Shown piece after piece: positions 50,530-59,465 of a stretch of 64,000 nucleotides of DNA (position 1 is the stretch's first letter; every line of letters begins with the position of its first letter). The stretch lies in assembly GCF_016907275.1 (NCBI RefSeq), contig NZ_JAFBBP010000001.1, forward strand, positions 3,834,001-3,898,000, read 5' to 3'. This stretch comes from Micromonospora luteifusca (GTDB lineage Bacteria; Actinomycetota; Actinomycetes; Mycobacteriales; Micromonosporaceae). Under the pieces are notes generated by a model. That model was given only the letters and a program-made list of their open reading frames with translations, searched no databases and was not told the origin of the DNA. Both the position numbers and the translations under genes were made by a program.

Positions 50530-50547
50530 AGCCTAAGCGCCTAGTGT
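50530..50547. promoter_or_regulatory. Back-to-back -10 elements of divergent leaderless genes
   Basis: TAGGCT on the minus strand (50535-50530) and TAGTGT on the plus strand (50542-50547) face apart only 6 bp from each other. They precede the CBS gene (7 nt to GTG) and the PhzF gene (8 nt to ATG) respectively. Confidence 0.65.
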
Positions 50548-50555
50548 TTATCAAC

Positions 50556-51425
50556 ATGTCGACCTTGGCCTACGAGATCGTGGACGTCTTCACCGACCGA
50601 CCCTTCGCCGGCAACCCGCTGGCCGTGGTGTTCGGCGCGGAGGCGCTGGCAACCGAGCAGATGCAGGCACTCGCGCTGGAGTTCAACCTCTCCGAGACGG
50701 TGTTCGTGCTGCCACCGACCCAGATCGGTGCCACCTACCGGGCCAGGATCTTCACCCCGGTCGAGGAGTTGCCGTTCGCCGGGCACCCGAGTGTCGGCGC
50801 GGCGGTCACCGCGAGCCGGCGGGGCATGTTCGGTGTGGGGCAGGTCACCCAGGAGTGTGCGGCCGGGGTGCTGCCGATCGCGGTGACCGCGACCGGGGCA
50901 ACGCTGACCGGTGGCACCCCGACCCTCGGGCCCGAGTTGGACCCGGAGCCGTTGCTGGAGATCGCCGGGCTGGTCGCGGACGACCACATCGGGCCTGCAC
51001 CACGGGTCGCCGGCTGTGGGCTGGAGTTCCCGTACCTGCCGGTGCGGCCGGAGTCGTTGGCCCGCGCCCAGGTGAACGCGGCGGCGGCACAGCGGTACGG
51101 GGTGTCGCAGGTAAGCGTTTTCTCCTGGGACGCGGCGGCGCAAACCGCACACGCCCGGGTCTTCGTGCCGGGGATGGGTGTCCCGGAGGACCCGGCGACC
51201 GGCTCGGCGGCGCTCGGCCTCGGTGTCTGGCTGGTGGCGACCGGTCTGCTGCCCGGCGAGGGGTTGTCCCGCTACGCGGTCAGCCAGGGTGTGGAGATGA
51301 ACCGCCCGTCCGCGCTGGCGTGCACGGTCACCGCGGCGAACGGCGTGGCGGTCGGCGCGACGGTCTCCGGGCAGGTGGTGCCGGTGGCCCGGGGTGAGAT
51401 CACTGTCCCGCCATTCGTGGGCTGA
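50556..51425 (+). CDS. PhzF-family isomerase/epimerase-like protein
   Basis: A 289-aa protein of the diaminopimelate epimerase fold, PhzF branch. The opening V-D-V-F-T-D-R-P-F-A-G-N-P-L-A-V is diagnostic, followed by N-L-S-E-T-V-F (catalytic Glu), F-A-G-H-P-S-V-G and E-D-P-A-T-G-S-A-A. Most such proteins are not phenazine enzymes and have unknown substrates. ATG 50556 is leaderless; a GTG four codons upstream is the alternative. Confidence 0.9.
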   Translation: MSTLAYEIVDVFTDRPFAGNPLAVVFGAEALATEQMQALALEFNLSETVFVLPPTQIGATYRARIFTPVEELPFAGHPSVGAAVTASRRGMFGVGQVTQECAAGVLPIAVTATGATLTGGTPTLGPELDPEPLLEIAGLVADDHIGPAPRVAGCGLEFPYLPVRPESLARAQVNAAAAQRYGVSQVSVFSWDAAAQTAHARVFVPGMGVPEDPATGSAALGLGVWLVATGLLPGEGLSRYAVSQGVEMNRPSALACTVTAANGVAVGATVSGQVVPVARGEITVPPFVG

Positions 51426-51505
51426 CGCCACCGCTGGCGGGGAAAGCGGCGCTCTGTTGACACGCGGCCTACACGTCACCGGCCGAGGTGCGGCAGGATG
51501 CGAGG

Positions 51506-52015
51506 GTGACTGACGACGCGCGTGGGTCGACGCCGCTGGTCGACGAGGCGATGAAGAAGGCTGCCGTGGCCTGGGTGAGCGTCTCGGGTGGGCCGGCGCT
51601 CGCGCTCTGGTGCGCCCCGCTCGAGGGCGCTCTGCTGGTGGTGACCGGGCCGGGCGAGCAGGCCGCGCCGGGCCTGGCCGACGCAACCGAGGCGCAGGTC
51701 ACCCTGCGCGGCGACCATGGTGGTCGGATCGTCACCTGGCCCGCCCGGGTGAGTCGGGTGCAGCCGGGCACCGAGGCGTGGGACACCACCGCGCCGCTGG
51801 TGGCGGCGAAGCGCCTCAACGCACCCGGTCCGACCGCCGATCTGGTGGCCCGTTGGGTCGCGGACGGTTGCGCGGTGAACCGGCTCACCCCGGCCGGTAC
51901 GCCGCTGGCCGGCGCTGACCTGTCGGCCGACGCGCAGGCCGAGCCACCCCGTCCCACCCCGGCGGTCCGGGCCACCCGCAAGCCGTTCCGCCTGCACCGG
52001 GTTCGTCGCCGCTGA
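51506..52015 (+). CDS. Conserved hypothetical protein (169 aa)
   Basis: Small alpha/beta protein without recognised motifs; a split-barrel-like pattern of strands (A-L-W-C-A-P-L-E-G-A-L-L-V-V-T-G, G-G-R-I-V-T-W-P-A-R-V) is visible. The C-terminus is basic (R-L-H-R-V-R-R-R). GTG 51506 lies 6 nt after CAGGAT, a possible leaderless -10. Convergent with the HAD gene. Confidence 0.7.
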   Translation: MTDDARGSTPLVDEAMKKAAVAWVSVSGGPALALWCAPLEGALLVVTGPGEQAAPGLADATEAQVTLRGDHGGRIVTWPARVSRVQPGTEAWDTTAPLVAAKRLNAPGPTADLVARWVADGCAVNRLTPAGTPLAGADLSADAQAEPPRPTPAVRATRKPFRLHRVRRR

Positions 52016-52033
52016 TCGGGTGCCGTCTGCTCG

Positions 52034-52753
52034 TCAGCCTGGCCGGCCGCCGACGCCCACCACCTCGGCGTAGCTGTCGACGAGGGTGAGCACCTCGTCC
52101 AGGGTGCCGAGCGTGGGGCCACGCCAGTCCAGGTCGGCGTTGAAGACCAGGTGCGTGGCCAGGTCCGGCGCGGCGAGGCGGACGGCGGTCATCCCGGCCC
52201 GCTCGGCGCCGGTCAACTCCTGGCTGCCGCCGTCACCAACGTACAGGCAGTCCCCCGGTGCGAGCCCGAGTCGCTGGCAGGCGGTCAGGTAGAGCGCCGG
52301 ATCGGGCTTGCATCGGCCGACCTGCACGGAGAAGACCCGCACGTCGAGCAGCGGGGCGACCGCGAGTTGTGGCAGGAAGGCAGGCAGTTCGTGCGTGCAG
52401 TCGCTGATCACGCCGGTGCGCAGGCCGCGCTGGCGCAGGGCCGCCAGCACCGGCACCGCGTCGGCCCGCAGCCAGGTGTCCGCGCGGACCGCCCGGTGCC
52501 GGGACGCCACCGCCGCCCGGACCGCGTAGTCGCTGGGGTGTACGCCGACCTGGGCGCATACCCAGCGAAGGGTCGCCTCCGCATTGCCGAGCCGACCGGT
52601 GGCCCGCTCGTAGTAGGTGCGGTCCAGCACCTCGGCCAACGTGTCGGTGGGGCACCCGATCAACTCGGCGGTGCCGACGTGCGCGGCACCACGCTGCACC
52701 GAACGGGTCAGGGTGCCGAAGAAGTCGAACAGCACCGCCTGGTAGCTGGGCAT
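52034..52753 (-). CDS. HAD-superfamily hydrolase (Rv1225c-like position)
   Basis: A 239-aa haloacid dehalogenase-like phosphatase. Motif I is F-D-F-F-G-T-L, in which the usual second Asp (D-x-D-G-T) is Phe-Gly, a reduced pattern seen in some HAD members. Motif II is V-I-S-D-C-T, motif III is K-P-D-P-A, and motif IV is Y-V-G-D-G-G-S-Q-E. Substrate unknown. ATG start. Confidence 0.87.
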   Translation of the reverse strand: MPSYQAVLFDFFGTLTRSVQRGAAHVGTAELIGCPTDTLAEVLDRTYYERATGRLGNAEATLRWVCAQVGVHPSDYAVRAAVASRHRAVRADTWLRADAVPVLAALRQRGLRTGVISDCTHELPAFLPQLAVAPLLDVRVFSVQVGRCKPDPALYLTACQRLGLAPGDCLYVGDGGSQELTGAERAGMTAVRLAAPDLATHLVFNADLDWRGPTLGTLDEVLTLVDSYAEVVGVGGRPG

Positions 52754-52859
52754 GGCGAAGCGCCTCCGGGCGGTCGAGGGTCAGCGGCGCGAACCCGCGT
52801 GATCGTAACGGAGTGCTGACTGTCCGTGCTGTCCGTCATACGTGTGAGGATTACGTCCC

Positions 52860-53816
52860 GTGACCCCACCTGCACACCGGCCGTCCCCGGACCTGCTGAC
52901 CACCGGCGCGGTCGGCCTGGCCGTGGTCGCCGTGTCGTCGTCCGCGCCGCTGATCGCGTACGCCGCCGCACCCGCGCTGGCCATCGCGTTCTGGCGCAAC
53001 CTGCTCGCGGTGGCCGTGTTGAGCCCCGTCTCGCTGGCCCGGCGCCGTGCCGAGTTCCGCAGGCTGACCGTGGGTGTGGGCCGGCGCGAGGGGTTGTTCT
53101 GCGTCCTCTCCGGGGTCGCGCTGGCCGGGCACTTCGCCACCTGGGTACCGAGCGCCCAGCTCACCACGGTCGCCACGTCCACCGCCCTGGTCGCCACCCA
53201 GCCGGTCTGGCAGGGGCTGATCGCCCGCGCCCAGGGGCGTCGACTCCCCCCGGTGGTGTGGATCGGCATCGCGGTCGCGGTCGGCGGCGCGGCGATCGCC
53301 ACCGGGACGGACGTGGGCGTCTCCGGCCGGGCGGTCCTCGGCGACGCGCTCGCGCTGACCGGCGGCTTGTTCGCCGCCGTCTACACCGCCCTCGGTGAGC
53401 GGGCCCGCGCCAGCATCAGCACCACCACCTACACCACCATCTGCTACGGGATCTGCGCGCTGCTCCTGCTGGTCATGTGCCTGATCGGCGGCGTACGGCT
53501 GACCGGGTTCGACGGGCGGACCTGGCTGGCCATCCTCGCCCTGGTGGTCGGCGCCCAACTGCTCGGGCACTCGATGTTCAACTACGCCCTGCAGAAGATC
53601 TCGGCGACCACGGTGAGCGTGCTGATCCTGCTGGAGGCGCCCGGCGCGGCCCTGCTCGGCTGGGCCTGGCTGGGTCAGCTGCCCCGCCCGTACGCGCTGC
53701 TCGGGATGGCGTTGCTGCTGGTCGGAGTGGCGGTGGTGGTGCTCGGGGGTGGCCGGGCCGCCCGCCGGGCCGCTCCCACCGCGCTGCCGGCCGACCCGAC
53801 TCCACTGGACGACTGA
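52860..53816 (+). CDS. EamA/DMT-family transporter
   Basis: A 318-aa, 10-TM drug/metabolite transporter with two EamA repeats (about 15-145 and 155-295). Features include F-W-R-N-L-L-A in the first repeat and L-L-E-A-P-G-A-A-L-L-G-W in the second (E-P/A-P motif region). Probably exports amino acids or metabolites. GTG start with GAGG about 12 nt upstream. Monocistronic. Confidence 0.87.
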   Translation: MTPPAHRPSPDLLTTGAVGLAVVAVSSSAPLIAYAAAPALAIAFWRNLLAVAVLSPVSLARRRAEFRRLTVGVGRREGLFCVLSGVALAGHFATWVPSAQLTTVATSTALVATQPVWQGLIARAQGRRLPPVVWIGIAVAVGGAAIATGTDVGVSGRAVLGDALALTGGLFAAVYTALGERARASISTTTYTTICYGICALLLLVMCLIGGVRLTGFDGRTWLAILALVVGAQLLGHSMFNYALQKISATTVSVLILLEAPGAALLGWAWLGQLPRPYALLGMALLLVGVAVVVLGGGRAARRAAPTALPADPTPLDD

Positions 53817-53912
53817 TCGCACGCCGGGACCGGACCGTCGTGAGGAATGTGGACGCTGGTTCCCTCCGCGACGGGTCCGCCCGGCGTCTGTCCGGGTGAG
53901 GAGGGCGATCCG

Positions 53913-54437
53913 TTGACGAATGAGGACCGCACCCGGGTCGGCTTCGCCGACTTCGTCCGGGCCGAAATCGCCGGGCTCACCCGGTTCGCGTACCTGCTGA
54001 CCGGTGATCGGCACCACGCCGAGGACCTGGTTCAGGTGGCGCTGGCTCGGGTCGCGGTGCGCTGGGAGCGAGTGGACGACCCACCCGCCTACCTGCGTCG
54101 GGTGCTCTGCACTCAGGCGGCCAGTTGGTGGCGGTGGCGGCGGGCCCGCCCACCGGAGCGGCTGGGCGGCGTGCTGCCGGAGCGGGCCGACCGGGGTGAC
54201 GACCCCGACCTGCGGCTGGTGCTGTCAGTGGCGTTGGCCCGGCTGACCGTGCGCCAGCGCGCTGTCCTCGTCCTGCGCTACTACGAGGACCGCACCGAGA
54301 CCGAGACAGCGGCGCTGCTCGGCTGCCGGGTCGGCACCGTGAAGAGCCAGACCCGGCACGCTCTCGGCCGGCTGCGCGTCCTCGCGCCGGAGCTGGCCGA
54401 GCTCGTCGGCCGTACCACGCAGGAGGTGACCCGATGA
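53913..54437 (+). CDS. SigE-family (Streptomyces-type) ECF sigma factor
   Basis: A 174-aa sigma factor. Region 2 (F-A-Y-L-L-T-G-D-R-H-H-A-E-D-L-V-Q-V-A-L) and region 4 (L-T-V-R-Q-R-A-V-L-V-L-R-Y-Y-E-D, then V-G-T-V-K-S-Q-T-R-H-A-L) are clear. TTG 53913 is chosen because GAGGAGGG sits about 8 nt upstream; a GTG at 53847 would add 22 residues. ATGA overlap with a membrane protein gene forms a two-gene module common in actinomycetes. Not the Rv1221-type sigE missing near htrA. Confidence 0.87.
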   Translation: MTNEDRTRVGFADFVRAEIAGLTRFAYLLTGDRHHAEDLVQVALARVAVRWERVDDPPAYLRRVLCTQAASWWRWRRARPPERLGGVLPERADRGDDPDLRLVLSVALARLTVRQRAVLVLRYYEDRTETETAALLGCRVGTVKSQTRHALGRLRVLAPELAELVGRTTQEVTR

Positions 54438-55825
54438 CCGTCCGGCTCTCCGAAGCGCTGCGCGGCCTCGCCGCCGACGTGCCGCCGGCACGCGTACCGG
54501 ATGGGCTCTTCGACGCGGCGCGGACCCGGCACCGCCGTCGCCGGGCCGCCGTCGCCGGTGCGCTCGCCGTCCTGGTCCTGCTCCTCGGCACCGGGTACGC
54601 GCTGCACCCGGTGGCTCTGCCGATGCCCGCCGGCCCGCGTCACGACGCCCCTGGCCTGCCCACTCGGCTCGTCGACCCGCCGCTGCGGACCGCCTCGGTA
54701 CGGGACTCGGCACCCGGCGCGGCGGCGATGCTCTTCGGTGGCCCGGTCGTGCGCACGGGCTGGTTCGAGACCCGGATGGGTGTGGTGGCCGCCGACGCGG
54801 ACCGCTACCGGGTGCTGGACGCTGGTTCGGTGGTCGCGGGCTTCGAGGCGTTGCTCTCCCCGGACGGCCGGTACGTCTGGGCCGGCCCGTCCCTGCTCGA
54901 CCTGAAGACCGGGAGATTCACCCCGGGTCGCGTGGAGGGATACCCGCTCGCCTTCGCGCCGAACGGGGAGCGTCTCGTCTACGCCGACGACGAGACCGGG
55001 TTCACCCCACCGAACACCTACAGCACGCCGTACGTCGGGGTCTACGACCGCGAGCGCGGGACCGACGTGTTGCGGGTGCGGGTGGCCTCGGCCTGGATCG
55101 CGCCGGGACGCACGGCGGCCGTCTCGCCGGACGGCGGCGAGCTTGCCCTGCAGGTCCGCGACGAGGTCTGGCTGACCCGGGTGGCCGACGCGGGCGCCGA
55201 TCGTGTCGCCGAGCCGTACCGCAAGCTGCCGCTGGCCGGCGGGCGGCTCGCCGGGGCCGGGTCCTGGCTGCCGGACGGGCGGTCGGTCGCCATCCTGAGC
55301 CGGTCCGCCTGCACCGCCTGCCCGGTGCCGTCCTACCGGCGCACCTGGACGATGGCGCTACGGTCCGCTGTCGACGGCAAACCGCTGGCCGGTGCGGCGT
55401 TCCCGTCGTTGCCCTCCCGCAGCTTCGTGCAACTGCTCGGCTGGCGCTCGGCGGACGAGGCGGTCGCACTGGTCGGCGTGCCGAGCGCGGGGGCGGTCGA
55501 CCAGCCGGAGAGCCACGACATCGCCTGGGGCCCCTATCACGAGCCTGACACCCAGGCGGTGGAGCTCGTGGTGCTGCGACGGGGCGCATCCACGCCGGAG
55601 GTGCTCTTCCGCACCCCGGAGGGCATCACCGACCTGTCGGTCGCCGCGGACCTCGCGATCGCCGGCGCGGTACGCGAGTCCGGCCGCCCCGACTACGGGC
55701 CGCTGCCGTTCTGGGCGCTCGCGGTGGGGTTCGTGCTGGCGGTCCTGGTCGCCCTGCCCGTGCTGTCGCTGCTGAAGCGCCGGCGTGGTCGACGGCGGAC
55801 CCGAGCCGGGCGACCACCGACTTAG
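54434..55825 (+). CDS. Membrane protein partner of sigma factor (extracytoplasmic beta-propeller-like)
   Basis: A 463-aa protein. A short cytoplasmic segment (1-38), TM (about 39-57), a large outer domain with recurring blade-like motifs (L-S-P-D-G-R-Y-V-W, F-A-P-N-G-E-R-L-V-Y, V-S-P-D-G-G-E-L-A-L), and a second TM near 430-450 with a very basic tail. The start overlaps the sigma stop, so it is probably an anti-sigma or signal-sensing partner. That role is inferred from context only. Confidence 0.78.
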   Translation: MTVRLSEALRGLAADVPPARVPDGLFDAARTRHRRRRAAVAGALAVLVLLLGTGYALHPVALPMPAGPRHDAPGLPTRLVDPPLRTASVRDSAPGAAAMLFGGPVVRTGWFETRMGVVAADADRYRVLDAGSVVAGFEALLSPDGRYVWAGPSLLDLKTGRFTPGRVEGYPLAFAPNGERLVYADDETGFTPPNTYSTPYVGVYDRERGTDVLRVRVASAWIAPGRTAAVSPDGGELALQVRDEVWLTRVADAGADRVAEPYRKLPLAGGRLAGAGSWLPDGRSVAILSRSACTACPVPSYRRTWTMALRSAVDGKPLAGAAFPSLPSRSFVQLLGWRSADEAVALVGVPSAGAVDQPESHDIAWGPYHEPDTQAVELVVLRRGASTPEVLFRTPEGITDLSVAADLAIAGAVRESGRPDYGPLPFWALAVGFVLAVLVALPVLSLLKRRRGRRRTRAGRPPT

Positions 55826-55897
55826 ACCTCGTGGACCTCGATGACCCGGGTGATCGATGCGGATGCGCCGAGCGCGACGAAGGTCACCATGGCGGCG

Positions 55898-56743
55898 CTA
55901 CTCCCCGATTCCGACGGCCTTGGCGCTCGCCGCCCACAACCGGGCGGCGAGCTGTGGATCGGCCGCCTTCCGGAGCGGTCGACGCGGCCGACGGTCGACG
56001 TAGTAACCCCCGTTGATCAGCCGGGAGCGCTCCTGCTTGGCCAACCACACCAGGGTCTCGGCGCCCTTCTCTGGGCTGCGGAACGGCATGAACCGCATGC
56101 CGAACGCGACCAGCCTGCTGTCGTTGGCGAACCGGGTGCGGACCACCCCGGGGTGGAAGCTGTACGCGGCAACGTCCGGCCAGCGCCGGGCGGCCTCGGC
56201 GGTGAACAGGATGTTCGCCTGCTTGCTGGTGCCGTACGCGCCCATCGGCCGGTAGTCACGCAGTGGCTTGTTCAGGTCGTCCGGGTCCAGTGCGCCGAAG
56301 CGGTGCGCGCCGGAGGCGGTCACCACGATCCGGCCCACCCGGTCGGCGAGCAGGTTGGTCAGCAGGAACGGGGCCAGGTGGTTGGCCTGGATCGACATCT
56401 CGAAGCCGTCGACGGTGGTGAGCGGCTGCAACGCGATGGCCCCGGCGTTGTTCGCGAGCACGTCGATCCGGTCGTACGCGTCGCGTAGCCGCTCGGCGAG
56501 CCGCCGTACGTCGTCGAGGACCGCGAAGTCGGCGCGGAACAGCTCCGGACGCTCGCCCGAGTTCTCCCTTACCCGAACGGCCGCGGCCTGCAGGCGTGCC
56601 GGGTCCCGCCCGACCAGCACCACCCGGTCACCCCGGCAGGCCAGTTGCACGGCGGCGGCCATCCCGATGCCGGAGCTGGCCCCGGTCACCACCACCAGTC
56701 GACGCTCAGTGAGATCTTCCACAGGTCCATTCACCCCGGTCAT
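55898..56743 (-). CDS. SDR-family oxidoreductase
   Basis: A 281-aa short-chain dehydrogenase: T-G-A-S-S-G-I-G (cofactor loop, about 20-27), N-N-A-G, and Y-G-T-S-K (catalytic Tyr/Lys) with the preceding Ser. Resembles retinol dehydrogenase/WWOX-like NADP-dependent members. Substrate unknown. ATG start; convergent with the sigma-partner gene. Confidence 0.88.
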   Translation of the reverse strand: MTGVNGPVEDLTERRLVVVTGASSGIGMAAAVQLACRGDRVVLVGRDPARLQAAAVRVRENSGERPELFRADFAVLDDVRRLAERLRDAYDRIDVLANNAGAIALQPLTTVDGFEMSIQANHLAPFLLTNLLADRVGRIVVTASGAHRFGALDPDDLNKPLRDYRPMGAYGTSKQANILFTAEAARRWPDVAAYSFHPGVVRTRFANDSRLVAFGMRFMPFRSPEKGAETLVWLAKQERSRLINGGYYVDRRPRRPLRKAADPQLAARLWAASAKAVGIGE

Positions 56744-56849
56744 GGCGCGAGGTTACCGTGGCGTCACAACGCCCTTTGGGATCGTTAAGGTCCCGGATCT
56801 GTCGTCAGGTGGCGTCGGCTGCCCGCCGGACGCTGGAAGGAGCGCATCC

Positions 56850-57806
56850 ATGGCCGCAGTCGGTCGACCCCGCAGGTCCTGCCTCGCCGTGCCGGGCTCC
56901 AGCGTCAAGATGCTCGCCAAGGCGCAAGGGTTACCAGCCGACCAGGTCTTCCTCGACCTGGAGGACGCCGTCGCCCCACTGGCCAAGCCGGACGCGCGGA
57001 AGAACATCGTGGCCGCGCTCAACGAGGGCGACTGGGCCGGCAAGACCCGGGTGGTCCGGGTCAACGACCTGACCACCCCGTGGACCTACCGGGACGTCAT
57101 CGACGTCGTCGAGGGCGCCGGCGCGAACCTGGACTGCATCATGCTGCCGAAGGTGCAGACCGCAGCCCAGGTGCACTGGCTGGACCTGACGCTCACCCAG
57201 ATCGAGAAGACGCTCGGCCTGGAGGTCGGCCGGATCGGCATCGAGGCGCAGATCGAGAACGCCGCCGGTCTGGTCAACGTGGACGCGATCGCCGCCGCCT
57301 CGCCGCGCGTGGAGACCATCATCTTCGGCCCGGCCGACTTCATGGCGTCGATCAACATGAAGTCCCTGGTGGTCGGCGCGTTGATTCCGGACTATCCGGG
57401 CGACCCGTACCACTACATCCTCATGCGGATCCTGATGGCCGCCCGGATGCACGACAAGCAGGCCATCGACGGCCCCTTCCTGCAGATCCGGGACGTCGAC
57501 GGGTTCCGCGAGGTGGCCAAGCGCTCGGCGGCGCTGGGCTTCGACGGCAAGTGGGTGCTGCACCCGGGTCAGATCGACGCCGCCAACGAGGTCTACCAGC
57601 CGGCGCAGGCCGACTACGACCACGCCGAGTTGATCCTCGACGCGTACGAGCACTACACCTCGGAGGCTGGCGGCCGGCTCGGTGCCGTGATGCTCGGCGA
57701 CGAAATGATCGACGAGGCTTCCCGCAAGATGGCGCTCGTGATCGCTGCCAAGGGCCGGGCCGCCGGGATGAGCCGTACCTCGGCGTTCACCCCACCGGCC
57801 GAGTGA
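56850..57806 (+). CDS. HpcH/HpaI aldolase / CitE-like CoA-ester lyase
   Basis: A 318-aa TIM-barrel lyase of the CitE/malyl-CoA lyase family. R-S-C-L-A-V-P-G-S-S opens the barrel, followed by F-L-D-L-E-D-A-V-A-P (metal region), I-M-L-P-K-V-Q and I-E-A-Q-I-E-N-A-A-G-L. Likely cleaves or forms a (methyl)malyl/citramalyl-CoA-type ester. Citrate lyase alpha and gamma subunits are not nearby, so a stand-alone CoA-thioester lyase is favoured. ATG with GGAAGGAG. Confidence 0.87.
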   Translation: MAAVGRPRRSCLAVPGSSVKMLAKAQGLPADQVFLDLEDAVAPLAKPDARKNIVAALNEGDWAGKTRVVRVNDLTTPWTYRDVIDVVEGAGANLDCIMLPKVQTAAQVHWLDLTLTQIEKTLGLEVGRIGIEAQIENAAGLVNVDAIAAASPRVETIIFGPADFMASINMKSLVVGALIPDYPGDPYHYILMRILMAARMHDKQAIDGPFLQIRDVDGFREVAKRSAALGFDGKWVLHPGQIDAANEVYQPAQADYDHAELILDAYEHYTSEAGGRLGAVMLGDEMIDEASRKMALVIAAKGRAAGMSRTSAFTPPAE

Positions 57807-57809
57807 CCG

Positions 57810-57852
57810 GTCGGGCCGGGACGACCGCCGCCGGCTGTCGGCCCGGCCTGAC
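57810..57852 (+). terminator. Probable terminator after the CitE-like gene
   Basis: GTCGGGCCGGG (57810-57820) pairs with CCCGGCCTGAC (57842-57852) with one G-T wobble around a 21-nt loop, beginning 3 nt after the stop. Confidence 0.5.
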
Positions 57853-57882
57853 AACCGGCGGTACGCCGACCAGCCCCGCTGG

Positions 57883-58407
57883 TCAGTAGCTGCTGCTGCT
57901 GTCGCCGGCCCCCGTCGTGACCGCATAGATGATCGCGGCGGCGTAGAAGGCGATCAGCAACGCGAGCAGCCCGGTGAGGATCCAGCCGACGATGATGGCG
58001 GCCTTCGCCATCCCCGCGCCGCCCTCACCACTGAGCCGGATCTGCTTCTGCGCCACGTGCCCGAGGATCGCGCCGACCGGCGCGGTGATGCAGGACGCGA
58101 TGCCGACCAGCGCGAGCACCAACGCCGCGATCGCCAACCCGTTGGTCTTCTGTGGTGGCGGGTAGCCATAGCCGGGGTACTGCGGCGCGTAGCCGGGCTG
58201 GGCGTAAACGGGGGCGGCGTAACCGGGCATCGGCTGGCCCGCTGGCTGCGCCGCGGCGTAGGGGTCGGCCGGCGCGTACGGGTCGGCGGGAACCGGTTGG
58301 GTGGGCACCGGCTGACCGGCCACGAGGGTCGGGTCCGGTGCGGCGCTCGACGGCTGGGCCGACCACGTTGGATCGGTCCAGTTGCCGGGCGGCGGGGGAT
58401 TGGTCAT
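57883..58407 (-). CDS. DUF4190 membrane protein A
   Basis: A 174-aa protein. A Pro/Ala/Tyr/Gln-rich disordered N-terminus (1-85, with A-D-P-Y and P-G-Y repeats) is followed by DUF4190: two TM helices, the first ending G-A-I-L-G-H-V-A-Q-K-Q-I. Function unknown. A homologue with the same plan lies at 59466-59921, one gene away. Confidence 0.85.
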   Translation of the reverse strand: MTNPPPPGNWTDPTWSAQPSSAAPDPTLVAGQPVPTQPVPADPYAPADPYAAAQPAGQPMPGYAAPVYAQPGYAPQYPGYGYPPPQKTNGLAIAALVLALVGIASCITAPVGAILGHVAQKQIRLSGEGGAGMAKAAIIVGWILTGLLALLIAFYAAAIIYAVTTGAGDSSSSY

Positions 58408-58523
58408 GCGAACTCTCCGTCAGGTCGGGTGGGCTGTCAGGGTAGCCAGCGCCGCCCAAACCCGATGCCCCCACTACCGGGTGCCGCGTTGCTCGGGCCG
58501 GTCGTAACGGGCAGGATCCTGGC

Positions 58524-59429
58524 ATGGCATTCGACGCGCGCGCCGCGGACCGCTCCGGCAGCCGACCCAGACGGGACGTCAGTCGTCCGGGCGGGTCCCG
58601 GCGTGCCCGGGCGGCCACGCCGGCGGGCGGTTCCGGCCCCGACGAGCCGGTCGCGCTGGCCGACCCGGTGACCATGCGGCTCGACGGGCGGGTCGCCCTG
58701 GTGACCGGGGCGGGCAGCCCGGACGGCATCGGGTACGCCACCGCACGGCGGCTCGCCGACCTGGGCGCTCGGGTCGCCATCGTCTCCACCACCCGGCGCA
58801 TCCACGAGCGGGCCGGCGAGCTGGGGGTGACCGGCTTCGTCGCGGACCTGACCGACGAGTCCGAGGTCGGCGCGCTGGCTGACGCGGTCGCCGAGCAGTT
58901 GGGCGACGTCGAGGTGCTGGTCAACAACGCTGGCCTGGCCAGCCGGGCCAGCCAGGGGGTGCTGCGGCCGGTCGCGCAGCTGACCTACGACGAGTGGCGC
59001 GGCGAGATCGACCGCAACCTGTCCACCGCTTTCCTGTGCAGTCGGGCGTTCATCGGTGGGATGGCCGAGCGGGGTTGGGGTCGCATCGTCAATCTGGCGG
59101 CCACGGCCGGCCCGGTCAACGCCCTGCCCACCGAGGCCGCGTACGCCGCGGCGAAGGCCGGGGTCGTCGGGCTGACCCGGGCGCTCGCGATGGAGATGAT
59201 CGCCGATGGCGTGACCGTCAACGCGGTGGCACCCGGCACCATCTACACCGCCGCGTCCACGATGGCCGAGATCAAGCAGGGGCTGGGCACCCCGGTGGGC
59301 CGACCGGGCACACCGGACGAGGTCGCCGCAGCGATCAGCTTCCTCTGCTCGCCGGCCGCCTCCTACATCACCGGTCAGATGCTGGTGGTGGACGGCGGCA
59401 ACAGTGTCCGTGAGGCAAGGTTCCGCTGA
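58524..59429 (+). CDS. SDR-family (FabG-like) dehydrogenase
   Basis: Classical SDR. The domain starts at [20 protein letters not shown], then N-N-A-G, S/A-T (catalytic Ser replaced by Thr/Ala around N-L-A-A-T-A-G) and Y-A-A-A-K (catalytic Tyr/Lys). ATG 58524, 6 nt after CAGGAT, gives a 50-residue disordered extension; ATG 58674 at the domain start is the alternative (251 aa). Flanked by the two DUF4190 genes. Confidence 0.83.
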   Translation: MAFDARAADRSGSRPRRDVSRPGGSRRARAATPAGGSGPDEPVALADPVTMRLDGRVALVTGAGSPDGIGYATARRLADLGARVAIVSTTRRIHERAGELGVTGFVADLTDESEVGALADAVAEQLGDVEVLVNNAGLASRASQGVLRPVAQLTYDEWRGEIDRNLSTAFLCSRAFIGGMAERGWGRIVNLAATAGPVNALPTEAAYAAAKAGVVGLTRALAMEMIADGVTVNAVAPGTIYTAASTMAEIKQGLGTPVGRPGTPDEVAAAISFLCSPAASYITGQMLVVDGGNSVREARFR

Positions 59430-59465
59430 CCTGACCGTCCACGTCGGACGATCCCGGTGCGCTGG

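Noticed and set aside
57868..57884. GACCAGC-ccc-GCTGGTC hairpin at the DUF4190 stop
   Set aside because: The 3-nt loop and overlap with the stop codon make it a poor terminator; likely coincidental.
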